A stretch of 9,019 bases of DNA, taken from contig CAZLWA010000003.1 of NCBI GenBank assembly GCA_964563165.1, forward strand, positions 1 to 9,019. The letters run 5' to 3'. The notes beneath the pieces are model-generated. The model was not told the origin of the DNA. It searched no databases and was given only the letters and a program-made list of their open reading frames with translations. Positions within the stretch are counted from its first letter, which is position 1, and each line of letters begins with the position of its first letter. The translations under genes and the position numbers were made by a program. Of this stretch, positions 1-6,228 are shown piece after piece. The stretch comes from CAZLWA01 sp964563165. Lineage in GTDB: Bacteria > CLD3 > SB21.

Positions 1-1005
1 ATCAAAAAGTTTTTCCGGTAAATAACTTTTCATCCAGACTTCCAATTGTTTGACATGCTCCGGTTTATCCATGTTGGCGATGGGAACCTGATGAGAACGA
101 AATGTTCCTTCGATGGGTTTCCCATCTATTTCTTTCGGGCCCGTCCAGCCCTTCGGAGTCCGCAATATGATCATGGGCCATTTTGGACGAACGGCCACGC
201 GCCCGCTGCGCGCATCTTTTTGGATCTGCTGAATGTCGGACGTGACGCGGTCGAGCGTCTCTGCCATCTTGCGATGCATTGTTTCCGGTTCGCTGCCCTC
301 CACAAAATGCGGCTGGTAACCATACCCGATGAACAGCTGCTCTAATTCCGCGTGCGGAATTCTGGCGAGAACGGTTGGTCCCGCAATTTTATGTCCGTTC
401 AAATGCAGGATCGGAAGAACGGCGCCATCGGTGACCGGATTTAAGAATTTATTCGAATGCCAGCTAGTTGCCAGCGGCCCGGTTTCAGCTTCTCCGTCCC
501 CGACCACGCAGCAGACCAGGAGATCGGGATTGTCAAATGCCGCGCCGAAAGCGTGAGACAGAGAGTACCCGAGTTCTCCGCCTTCATGAATGGATCCCGG
601 AGTTTCCGGAGCGACGTGACTGGGGATGCCGCCGGGAAATGAAAACTGTTTGAAGAGACACTGCATACCTGCTTCATCTTCGGAGATATCGGGATATACT
701 TCGCTGTAGGTTCCTTCCAGATAAGCATTGGCTACTAAGCCGGGCCCGCCGTGGCCCGGGCCGATGATGTAGATCATATTCAGATCACGCTCTTTGATGA
801 TCCGGTTGAGATGAACATATATGAAATTTAATCCAGGCGTAGTTCCCCAATGTCCTAGCAGACGCGGTTTGACATGTTCACGACGCAAAGGCTCTTTTAA
901 AAGGGGATTGTCGTAGAGATAAATTTGGCCGACCGAGAGGTAATTGGCAGCCCGGAAATAGGCGTCCATTCTTGCCATCGTCTGAGCATTCAGAGGATTT
1001 TCCAT
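1..1005 (-). CDS. Phosphoketolase (xylulose-5-P/fructose-6-P), N-terminal part, cut by window edge
   Basis: Thiamine-diphosphate enzyme that splits xylulose 5-phosphate (and often fructose 6-phosphate) with inorganic phosphate. The products are acetyl phosphate plus glyceraldehyde 3-phosphate or erythrose 4-phosphate. It is cytosolic. The frame is open from ATG at 1005 to the edge, giving 335 residues, against about 800 for the family, so the TPP-binding C-terminal half lies outside the window. Family motifs are all present: GHWGTTPG near residues 51-58, GPGHGGPG at 82-89, IPSHVAPETPGSIHEGGELGY at 127-147 (includes phosphoketolase signature 1), GDGEAETGP at 169-177 (TPP/Mg-binding type), and LHLNGHKIAGPT further on. 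The conserved histidines at 52, 85, 130 and 140 correspond to active-site histidines of characterised enzymes. The start is fixed by GAAAGGAG seven bases upstream (1013-1020 region). No frame disruption was seen. The family is certain; substrate preference cannot be told. Confidence 0.97.
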   Translation of the reverse strand, partial: MENPLNAQTMARMDAYFRAANYLSVGQIYLYDNPLLKEPLRREHVKPRLLGHWGTTPGLNFIYVHLNRIIKERDLNMIYIIGPGHGGPGLVANAYLEGTYSEVYPDISEDEAGMQCLFKQFSFPGGIPSHVAPETPGSIHEGGELGYSLSHAFGAAFDNPDLLVCCVVGDGEAETGPLATSWHSNKFLNPVTDGAVLPILHLNGHKIAGPTVLARIPHAELEQLFIGYGYQPHFVEGSEPETMHRKMAETLDRVTSDIQQIQKDARSGRVAVRPKWPMIILRTPKGWTGPKEIDGKPIEGTFRSHQVPIANMDKPEHVKQLEVWMKSYLPEKLFD

Positions 1006-1010
1006 GACGC

Positions 1011-1020
1011 GGCTCCTTTC
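1011..1020 (-). promoter_or_regulatory. Strong Shine-Dalgarno site of the phosphoketolase
   Basis: Read on the minus strand this is GAAAGGAGCC, placing AAGGAG at good spacing from the ATG at 1005. It decides the start codon over the internal ATG codons at residues 10 and 13. Confidence 0.8.
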
Positions 1021-1030
1021 TGATTAATCA
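1021..1030. promoter_or_regulatory. Perfect 10-bp palindrome TGATTAATCA next to the phosphoketolase RBS
   Basis: TGATTAATCA is its own reverse complement and abuts the Shine-Dalgarno site of the phosphoketolase, inside its presumed 5' untranslated region. Such a position would suit a dimeric repressor. A short AT-rich palindrome can also occur by chance, and there is no second copy nearby. No function is assigned. Confidence 0.2.
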
Positions 1031-1297
1031 ATAACTCGAACAGGGTAAGCAGGCATTAAGAAGCAAATGCAGTTTCACGTAGTAATAATAAAGCTTTTTC
1101 AACAGAATGAGAATGACTTTTCTCACTAATGCGGACCAAAGACAAGGCCGATTCCTGTCGGCAAAGAAATTCATAGAACAACATGAAGCTCCAGGATTGG
1201 CTAACCAAGACTGTCCCCTTAGAGCAAGTTCCCCGCCAGGGTATGCGCCGCTCACCGGCTTCATGACGGATATCATATCTCAGTTCCGTCTGATTTA

Positions 1298-1323
1298 GAC
1301 TGAATATCAAATCATGACTGAAT
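1298..1323. repeat. Direct repeat GACTGAAT x2, 18-bp period
   Basis: GACTGAAT occurs at 1298-1305 and again at 1316-1323, separated by ten bases. It lies upstream of the small + strand ORF and of a second repeat pair at 1350-1367. It may be a protein-binding site or a chance repeat. Confidence 0.3.
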
Positions 1324-1349
1324 TCATTGCGCGATATCCTGTAATCAGT

Positions 1350-1367
1350 AGATTAACGGAGATTAAC
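1350..1367 (+). repeat. Direct repeat AGATTAAC x2, 10-bp period, just upstream of a small ORF
   Basis: AGATTAAC at 1350-1357 and 1360-1367 is separated by GG, so the copies are one helical turn apart, a spacing typical of cooperative binding on one DNA face. The pair ends six bases before AGGAG (1373-1377), the ribosome binding site of the ORF starting at 1383. The sequence is visible; a regulatory role is inference. Confidence 0.3.
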
Positions 1368-1382
1368 TATTTAGGAGTTCTT

Positions 1383-1597
1383 ATGAAAAAGCAGATTGTG
1401 AAGGCCACGATAGTTGCCGGTTTATTATTTCATAGAGCAAAGAAGTTGCCCCGAATGTTATCAACGAATTATCCCTGTGCCGCCACCGGAAAAACGACAT
1501 GGCGATTGCGGCAGATCCCGAAGCCGAAGCGATCACCGCTATCACCATGTTCCAGAAGTATTCTTGTGTTAACATGTTCTGCATTCGTGACCTCTAA
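1383..1597 (+). pseudogene. Small secreted-type protein, apparently frameshifted near 1434-1445
   Basis: ATG at 1383 has AGGAG (1373-1377) five bases upstream and encodes MKKQIVKATIVAGLLF, a signal-peptide-like start: a lysine-rich n-region, then a hydrophobic stretch. After about residue 17 this frame turns into a basic, proline- and serine-rich run typical of out-of-frame reading. The frame used from 1436 instead gives a protein-like sequence (SKEVAPNVINELSL, later DMAIAADPEAEAITAITMF) ending at TAA 1595-1597. A one-base loss, or a -1 slip on the AAAGAAG stretch at 1439-1445, would join them into a peptide of about 70 residues with three cysteines. I recognise no family. It converges with the phosphatase gene, whose stop is at 1606. 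If the frameshift is not real, the alternative is a continuous 80-codon ORF from 1383 to 1622. A 67-codon minus-strand ORF (1584-1381) also competes for this DNA. Confidence 0.35.
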
Positions 1598-1605
1598 GTC
1601 CGTAG

Positions 1606-3939
1606 TTATACAGTCTTTTTGAGTAGAACTGCAGTCATATCATCCTGCGGTGCGCCGTTAGCGACAAAATCGTGCGTAGCTCTGAACAACGTCTCGACAA
1701 TGACCGAAGCGGAAGAGGCGTTATTACGGACGATAAGGTCTTTGACTCTCTCTTCTCCGAAATCTTCCATAGCAGCGTTCATGGCTTCTATGATTCCATC
1801 GGTGAAAAGCAGAAGCGTATCACCCGGACGAATAGTGACCGTTTGAACCTCATAGGACGCATTTTCCATTAATCCCAGTGCAACGCCCTGTGATGACAAA
1901 GATACCGGCGGATCCTCTTTAGAAAACAGAATCGGGAGATTTTGTCCGGCATTCGCGAAGGAGATGGAATGGTTGCGGGTATCGAGTATGCCGTAAAAGA
2001 TCGAGACGAATGTTCTGGCATCCGTGCTGCGGTAGAGGAGTTTGTTTGCCTGTTGAAGGCAATGAGCCGGATCGGATCCGGCAAGCGCCTGGCCGCGGAT
2101 CGTCGCCTGCACGTTGGCCATCACTAAAGATGCTGCAAGGCCGTTGCCGCTGACATCGCCGATACCGATCGCGAGATGGTGCTCATCCAGCCGGATGAAA
2201 TCATAGTAGTCTCCGCCGACATTCATGGCCGGCACCGTTTTTCCGGCAATGTCGTAGCCCGCGATCTCCGGGTTGGACTTCGGGAGGAAGTTCATCTGGA
2301 TGTTGCGTGCCATGCGGGCTTCTTCCTGGGCACGGATACGCTCTTCTTCCTCTTTCTTACGCTCGGTGATATCGCGGTAAATGGCGTACACGGCGATCTG
2401 CTTCCCTTCATGCAGCACCGGCGCACCGAGTATCGAAACATCTATGAGGATTCCGTCTTTCCGTTTCCGCTTCGTTTCCGCCTCCACGCGTTCACCCCGA
2501 AAGCTCATCCGGGAGAAGCGGGACGCCTCGTCCAGGAATTCCGGCGGAGCAACCAGATCGTTGACTTGCCGGCCGATGGCATCGTTCCGCGAATATCCGA
2601 ACATTCTGACAAATTCCTCGTTCACATTAAGGACACGATCATCGTTATCATGCAGCAGAATCGCTTCCGGTGCGCTGTTGAAAAGTCGTTCAAAGAAGGT
2701 TTTCTGTATCAGGATCTCCTGCTCGGCATTTTTCCTGTCTGAAATATCCCGATAAATGGCATATACTCCCATCTGTTTTCCCTGATGAAAGATTGGCGCG
2801 CCGAGTATGGAGACATGGAACAGCGTTCCATCGCGCCGGCGCCGTTTGGTTTCAACCTCAACGCGCCGTCCATGCACGACATTCTGTGAAAGGCCTTCTG
2901 CTTCTGCTGCAAGTTCGGTGGGAGCTACCAGTGAATTGACCGGTTTTCCGATCGCCTGTTCGCGTGAATAGCCGAACATTCTCAAAAATTCGTCGTTGAC
3001 ACTTACAATGATATCGTCCATGTCGTGAAAAACGACGGCTTCCGGAGCGCTGTTAAGCAGGCTCTCCAGGTATGTTTTCTGGATACGTATTTCTTCTTCT
3101 GCTTTCTTGCGTTCCGTGATGTCGCGGTAGATAGCATAGTCGCCGATCTGCTTGCCCTGATGAAATATTGGCGCCCCGAGGACGGACACATCGATCAGCG
3201 TGCCGTCTTTTCGCTTTCGTTTTGTCTCGAGTTCGATCCTTTCGCCTCTTATGACCCGCTGTGAGATGTCAGCTGCCTCCCGGATCAATTCCTCCGGGGC
3301 CACGAGGTCATTGATCTGTTTTCCGATAGCTTCATCACGCGTGTATCCGAATATCAATGTGAATTCATCGTTAATGTCCACAATACGGTCAAGATCATTG
3401 TGCAGGGCGATCGCTTCCGGAGCCGCGTTAAAAAGCTTCTCAAGATATGTTTTTTGGAGATCGTATTGCTTCTCGGATTGTTTGCGTTCCGTGATGTCCT
3501 CGACCAGCCCATCGAAATAGATGACGTCTCCTTTAGTGTCCCGAACGGTTACTGCGATCTCGGACACGACGATAGGAGATCCGTCCTTTTTTCTGAAGGT
3601 TGATTCCTCGCTGTGTAAGACCCCCTGTCGTGAAAGTTCTTGGCTGAATAGCGTGCGCTCTTGAGGGTTTTGATAGAAATGGCAGACGGGAAGTTTAAGG
3701 ATTTCAGCGCGATCTTCATAGCCCAGCATTTTGACCAGCGCGGGATTGACCTCAATGAACTTACCCTGAGGGCCCGGTGTGGTCCGATAGACCCCTATTC
3801 TAAAATATTCGGTAAGAGTTCGGTACGAATCCGGTACGTTCTTTTCCGGTTTCCCCTGCTTGGACTTCGGCGGGCACTTTGCTCCGGCTTTCTTTCCCGG
3901 CGATCCTGAGTTCGATGACTTACTTCGTGTTTTCATCAT
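1606..3939 (-). CDS. Four-PAS sensor protein with C-terminal PP2C/SpoIIE-type phosphatase (777 aa)
   Basis: Likely a cytosolic signal-responsive serine/threonine phosphatase of the RsbU/SpoIIE type. Such enzymes dephosphorylate an anti-sigma-factor antagonist and so release sigma factor activity. Order: a basic, low-complexity N-terminus (1-38); PAS1 (about 41-150, ending VEDITERK); PAS2 (165-289), PAS3 (290-414) and PAS4 (415-539), each ending YRDI(T/S)(E/D)RK; a short charged coiled-coil linker (about 526-548); then the phosphatase domain (about 545-775). The catalytic-domain motifs are intact: IQMNFLP at 547-553, GGDYYDF at 575-581, GDVSGNG at 594-600, FTDG at 712-715 and DDMT at 766-769, supplying the metal-binding aspartates. 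There is no membrane segment, histidine kinase or receiver domain. PAS2-4 are an exact-length tandem triplication. The start is ATGATG at 3939/3936 with no clear Shine-Dalgarno. No RsbV/RsbW-like partner is in the window. The ligand of the PAS domains is unknown; the LOV cysteine motif is not seen. Confidence 0.95.
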   Translation of the reverse strand: MMKTRSKSSNSGSPGKKAGAKCPPKSKQGKPEKNVPDSYRTLTEYFRIGVYRTTPGPQGKFIEVNPALVKMLGYEDRAEILKLPVCHFYQNPQERTLFSQELSRQGVLHSEESTFRKKDGSPIVVSEIAVTVRDTKGDVIYFDGLVEDITERKQSEKQYDLQKTYLEKLFNAAPEAIALHNDLDRIVDINDEFTLIFGYTRDEAIGKQINDLVAPEELIREAADISQRVIRGERIELETKRKRKDGTLIDVSVLGAPIFHQGKQIGDYAIYRDITERKKAEEEIRIQKTYLESLLNSAPEAVVFHDMDDIIVSVNDEFLRMFGYSREQAIGKPVNSLVAPTELAAEAEGLSQNVVHGRRVEVETKRRRRDGTLFHVSILGAPIFHQGKQMGVYAIYRDISDRKNAEQEILIQKTFFERLFNSAPEAILLHDNDDRVLNVNEEFVRMFGYSRNDAIGRQVNDLVAPPEFLDEASRFSRMSFRGERVEAETKRKRKDGILIDVSILGAPVLHEGKQIAVYAIYRDITERKKEEEERIRAQEEARMARNIQMNFLPKSNPEIAGYDIAGKTVPAMNVGGDYYDFIRLDEHHLAIGIGDVSGNGLAASLVMANVQATIRGQALAGSDPAHCLQQANKLLYRSTDARTFVSIFYGILDTRNHSISFANAGQNLPILFSKEDPPVSLSSQGVALGLMENASYEVQTVTIRPGDTLLLFTDGIIEAMNAAMEDFGEERVKDLIVRNNASSASVIVETLFRATHDFVANGAPQDDMTAVLLKKTV
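2323..3447 (-). repeat. Three tandem 375-bp PAS modules inside the phosphatase gene
   Basis: Codons 165-289 (3447-3073), 290-414 (3072-2698) and 415-539 (2697-2323) encode three aligned PAS+PAC modules of exactly 125 residues with no indel. Shared landmarks recur at the same register: N(A/S)APEA, FGY(T/S)R, AIG(K/R), LVAP, TKR(K/R)R(K/R)DG, LGAP, GKQ and YAIYRDI. At DNA level the GCGC of the LGAP-encoding segment falls at 2421, 2796 and 3171, each 375 bp apart. PAS1 is clearly more diverged and not part of the array. This points to fairly recent internal duplication. Confidence 0.9.
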
Positions 3940-4009
3940 ATGATTATCGGCAACAGCTTCTGAGTATACGAAGAAGCCGGCTTTTAGTTGTCAAAGTTTA
4001 TGGTACGCT

Positions 4010-4040
4010 AAAACGCCCGCCTCGGCCGGAGCCGGCAGAG
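4010..4040 (-). terminator. Possible Rho-independent terminator after the ICMT-like gene
   Basis: Reading the minus strand, about 20 bases after the TGA at 4059 there is CTC-T-GCCGGCTCCGGC-C-GAG (plus 4021-4040). It can fold as a GC-rich hairpin with one mismatch and a four-base loop. After about seven more bases comes TTTT (4013-4010). The T-run is short and detached, so termination strength is doubtful. The inverted repeat is plain; the role is inferred. Confidence 0.3.
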
Positions 4041-4058
4041 TTATCTTTCTATTTTTGA

Positions 4059-4532
4059 TCAGACGTATCTTCGCACTTTGATTTTATATTCCATATATGC
4101 CTTGCCGAATCTGTTCTCCAGAAATTTTTCTTCGCCAAGAATTATGAAATGATGAATGACGATGCTGTATAGGCCCAATGCCATGACGATAGCGTTCAAC
4201 GTGAATAACATGGCGGCCAGAGTAAAACAATTAAGTCCAACATACATAGGATTTCTGCTTATGTTGTAAAGCCCGTTTGTTCTCAGGATCGTTTCTTCCG
4301 TCGGTAATCCTACCCGCGTTGACCGGCCTAAGTTGATCAGACTTACCGTTGTGATGATCAAGCCGAATGCGATCAAAACGTACGAAATATATTTCAGGAA
4401 AACCACTGCGTGATCGGCAAAATTGAAAACATGCAGAAACGATAATGGAAAAACAAGCCATGTTAGGTAGCCCGATAACTTACCGGTGTAAAACAAAACA
4501 GGGTTGAGGGTTGTTCTGCCAATGATGTTCAT
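4059..4532 (-). CDS. Isoprenylcysteine carboxyl methyltransferase-like (ICMT/PEMT family) membrane protein (157 aa)
   Basis: Small integral membrane protein of the ICMT/PEMT/NnrU-type superfamily. These use S-adenosylmethionine to methylate lipid-exposed substrates at the cytoplasmic membrane; bacterial members mostly have unknown substrates. Hydrophobic segments lie at about 20-36, 46-68, 97-112 and 113-132. The C-terminal signature is present: LRTNGLYNISRNPMYVG at 83-99 (the RNPMY motif), then GEEKFLENRFGKAYMEYK at 133-150 and a final RRYV, matching the family's GxE...FG..Y..Y..RV.R(Y/F) ending that binds SAM. The length is usual for short bacterial members. ATG at 4532 follows a minus-strand GAAGAGGA a few bases upstream, which supports the start. 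The lipoprotein-like gene ends 47 bp upstream on the same strand, so the two may be co-transcribed. The family is clear; a real prenylcysteine substrate is unlikely in a bacterium. Confidence 0.88.
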   Translation of the reverse strand: MNIIGRTTLNPVLFYTGKLSGYLTWLVFPLSFLHVFNFADHAVVFLKYISYVLIAFGLIITTVSLINLGRSTRVGLPTEETILRTNGLYNISRNPMYVGLNCFTLAAMLFTLNAIVMALGLYSIVIHHFIILGEEKFLENRFGKAYMEYKIKVRRYV

Positions 4533-4579
4533 AAGATCCTCTTCATCTATATCCGACAGCTCCGATCATGCGCAGATCG

Positions 4580-5185
4580 TCAGTGCAGACTATCAATTTC
4601 ATATTTGTCCTTTTCAAAAATACCTTCTGCAGGTTCGTCGATGATCATTACCGCTATTCCAAAAATTCCCAACACGGCCGCCCCGCGCGCTATCATTTTT
4701 AAGTCGTCTTGCCAAGGCGTGGATGCAACGGGAAGAGAAATTATCCCCCAGGCGGCAGCGATCGTTCCAAAAAAAAAGGCCGGCATGACAACAATATCGG
4801 CTGCGGTTTTGCGGGCTGAGACAGGTGACGCCGAACTGCCACGCACGAGGTATTTGATCTGCTCTTTCCTCAAGGCAATACGCAGCGTATCATTCCCGCA
4901 ATTTCTGAACGTAATGCTTTGCTGCACGGTATCAATCGTGCTGACAGCCCAGTAAGAGCGCGCATCGACAGATCCATCCATCCTTTTCTTCAAGCTAAAA
5001 AGCCGGTATTGCGATGAATCAACTCTCAAGCTGTCAATCGCGATCACAAAGAACGAACCGCTTTGAACGCGAATGATCTTCGTTTTTCCGTGGTCGTTGG
5101 TCAGCCTCACAAACTGTTTCGAAGAAGAACAGGCCATGAAAGCCGGCAAAAGCAGGGCATACCAATTTATGGGTGGGATCTTCAT
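4580..5185 (-). CDS. Unrecognised lipoprotein-like protein with two C-terminal membrane segments (201 aa)
   Basis: I do not recognise this family. The N-terminus (MKIPPINWYALLLPAFMACS) has a short hydrophobic stretch ending FMAC. Cys19 could be a lipidation site, although the -3 residue (Phe) is a weak lipobox match. Residues 20-120 form a polar, probably beta-rich extracytoplasmic domain with a second cysteine at 96. Two hydrophobic segments follow at about 131-153 and 165-182 (rich in Gly and Ala), then an acidic tail (DEPAEGIFEKDKYEIDSLH). A lipid anchor plus two C-terminal helices would suit an inner-membrane-tethered protein. If FMAC is not cleaved, the N-terminal helix would be a third membrane segment. 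The start at 5185 has no Shine-Dalgarno, but no alternative keeps the signal sequence. It lies 47 bp upstream of the ICMT-like gene in the same direction, which suggests an envelope-related unit. Confidence 0.75.
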   Translation of the reverse strand: MKIPPINWYALLLPAFMACSSSKQFVRLTNDHGKTKIIRVQSGSFFVIAIDSLRVDSSQYRLFSLKKRMDGSVDARSYWAVSTIDTVQQSITFRNCGNDTLRIALRKEQIKYLVRGSSASPVSARKTAADIVVMPAFFFGTIAAAWGIISLPVASTPWQDDLKMIARGAAVLGIFGIAVMIIDEPAEGIFEKDKYEIDSLH

Positions 5186-5279
5186 TTCAAATCAGCGATT
5201 TACTGAAACCGATCTTTAGTCGCGCCATGCGCATTTCCTCATTGTGATTTCAAATTACACCCGACGTAACCGACTGGGT

Positions 5280-5951
5280 TCACTTCAAGTAGTGCAACTT
5301 AGCTTTCTCTGTGACCGATACAATGTGCGCCGCCTTACTATTTGTATAAGCGACCCGATCATTCGGAAATTGCTCCGCAAGTTCAATTTTCAATTGCCCA
5401 TACTTCCGGGCTTCACTTTCAAACTCCCTCAGATAGTCCCGGAAATACAGCCTATCCCATAACCCGGAATCGGCCTCAACCATGTGGATATGACATACGC
5501 GTTTGCCTTGGGGATTTCGCCTGATGAACCAGGCGTAATACGGCGGGCCATCATCGCCAAATGCCGGGCGCCAAAAATATTCATACCTCTCGGATTCCAA
5601 AATAGGAACAATTTGTTTTCTGGTTTTTTCCAGGCTTGCAACTTCCACTAAGATATCAATGATCGGTTTTGCAGAAAGACCGGGGACAGCCGTACTGCCG
5701 AAATGCTCAATCCTTTTGACGAGATCCCCGGGCAAAGTCCTGCGCAAAAAAGCGGCTTCATTTTTAAACATCATTGGCCACGCCGGATCGTAGGAAGCGA
5801 TTGATATTTCCTCCTGCACTAATTCCTGGATACGTTTGTTTGTTTGTGCGTCCATATGAGCAAGATCTTGACGGGTGTGCAGATCCCAATATGCGATCTG
5901 CTTGTGGCTTAAAATACAGAGTCCCCGCGTAAATAACATGACACAAATCAT
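5280..5951 (-). CDS. GrpB/UPF0157 family protein (up to 223 aa)
   Basis: Member of the GrpB/UPF0157 family, whose fold is related to nucleotidyltransferases; the physiological role is not established. The core runs from about residue 53 to 215: YDPAWPMMF at 54-62, RIEHFGSTAVPGL at 80-92 (the family's I-E-H-x-G-S-T-A-V-P-G-L signature), KPIIDILVEV at 95-104, CHIHMVE at 153-159, LYFRDYLREF at 168-177, then LKIELAEQF and AYTNSKAAHI. Gly-Ser and the following Asp resemble the nucleotidyltransferase metal-site arrangement. The listed start (5951) adds about 50 residues before the core, longer than usual. It has a weak AAAGAG about seven bases upstream. The internal ATG at 5855 (residue 33) would give a more typical 191-residue protein but has no visible Shine-Dalgarno. 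The family is certain; the start is not. It stands alone, with a 94-bp gap to the next gene. Confidence 0.92.
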   Translation of the reverse strand: MICVMLFTRGLCILSHKQIAYWDLHTRQDLAHMDAQTNKRIQELVQEEISIASYDPAWPMMFKNEAAFLRRTLPGDLVKRIEHFGSTAVPGLSAKPIIDILVEVASLEKTRKQIVPILESERYEYFWRPAFGDDGPPYYAWFIRRNPQGKRVCHIHMVEADSGLWDRLYFRDYLREFESEARKYGQLKIELAEQFPNDRVAYTNSKAAHIVSVTEKAKLHYLK

Positions 5952-6228
5952 GCCGGGCTCTTTTTTTACGATCCGGACAACAGGGGGCGATAGGTATGAT
6001 GTCGTCTGTGGAATCCTAAATGACTCTTTGGGACAGGCTCCGAAAATACTTTAGCGCTGTCAGGGGCGGACTTGATCTCAGTACGACAAAGATTGGTGGA
6101 AAACAGGTGGTAGGGTATGTTCGGTGGGGTGGCATCAAAGGTGAACCAAGCAACCGGCTCTGTATGGCCATTTTTCAAAAAAAACGATCGAATCCGGAAA
6201 TCACTAATTAGTCTATAAGACACATAAT
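5952..6228. other. 277-bp gap with a bulged hairpin; no convincing gene
   Basis: Between the FISUMP gene stop and the GrpB start I see no recognisable protein. A 63-codon + strand ORF (6020-6211) and an 85-codon minus ORF (6223-5966) overlap antisense to each other without family motifs. A stem GACAGGCT / AGC-(G)-CTGTC with one bulged G and a 13-base loop lies at 6032-6061. It is followed by a G-rich stretch (GGTGG repeated around 6094-6132) and a run of eight A at 6177-6184. The gap should hold the GrpB promoter. The structure may be an RNA element or decayed sequence; neither is shown. Confidence 0.4.

Larger units (their letters stand above)
1031..1382. other. About 350 bp without a convincing gene; short direct repeats
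   Basis: No ORF here looks like a protein I can recognise. Overlapping frames on both strands stay open for roughly 190-250 bases (around 1028-1310), but none has a family motif, and none has a convincing ribosome binding site. A small hairpin, TGAGAA-6 nt-TTCTCA, lies at 1108-1125. Two direct repeat pairs lie towards the + strand small ORF (listed separately). The region should hold the phosphoketolase promoter reading left, but I could not place -35/-10 boxes with confidence. Confidence 0.5.

Noticed and set aside
441..728. Minus-strand 95-codon ORF and several + strand ORFs (46-345, 329-556, 457-653) in the first kilobase
   Set aside because: They are shadows of the phosphoketolase frame, which carries all family motifs and runs open to the window edge.
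2176..2742. + strand ORF of 188 codons opposite the PAS modules
   Set aside because: Antisense to a well-supported PAS/SpoIIE gene; its sequence shows no motif, and similar antisense ORFs recur at 3025-3264 and 3400-3603 as a by-product of the PAS repeats.
3971..3982. Palindrome AAGCCGGCTT upstream of the phosphatase gene as an operator
   Set aside because: Ten-base palindrome without a second site; it can arise by chance and no link to a start or promoter box was seen.
6020..6211. + strand 63-codon ORF starting MTLWDRLRKYF
   Set aside because: No clear ribosome binding site, no family resemblance, and an equally long antisense ORF covers the same bases.
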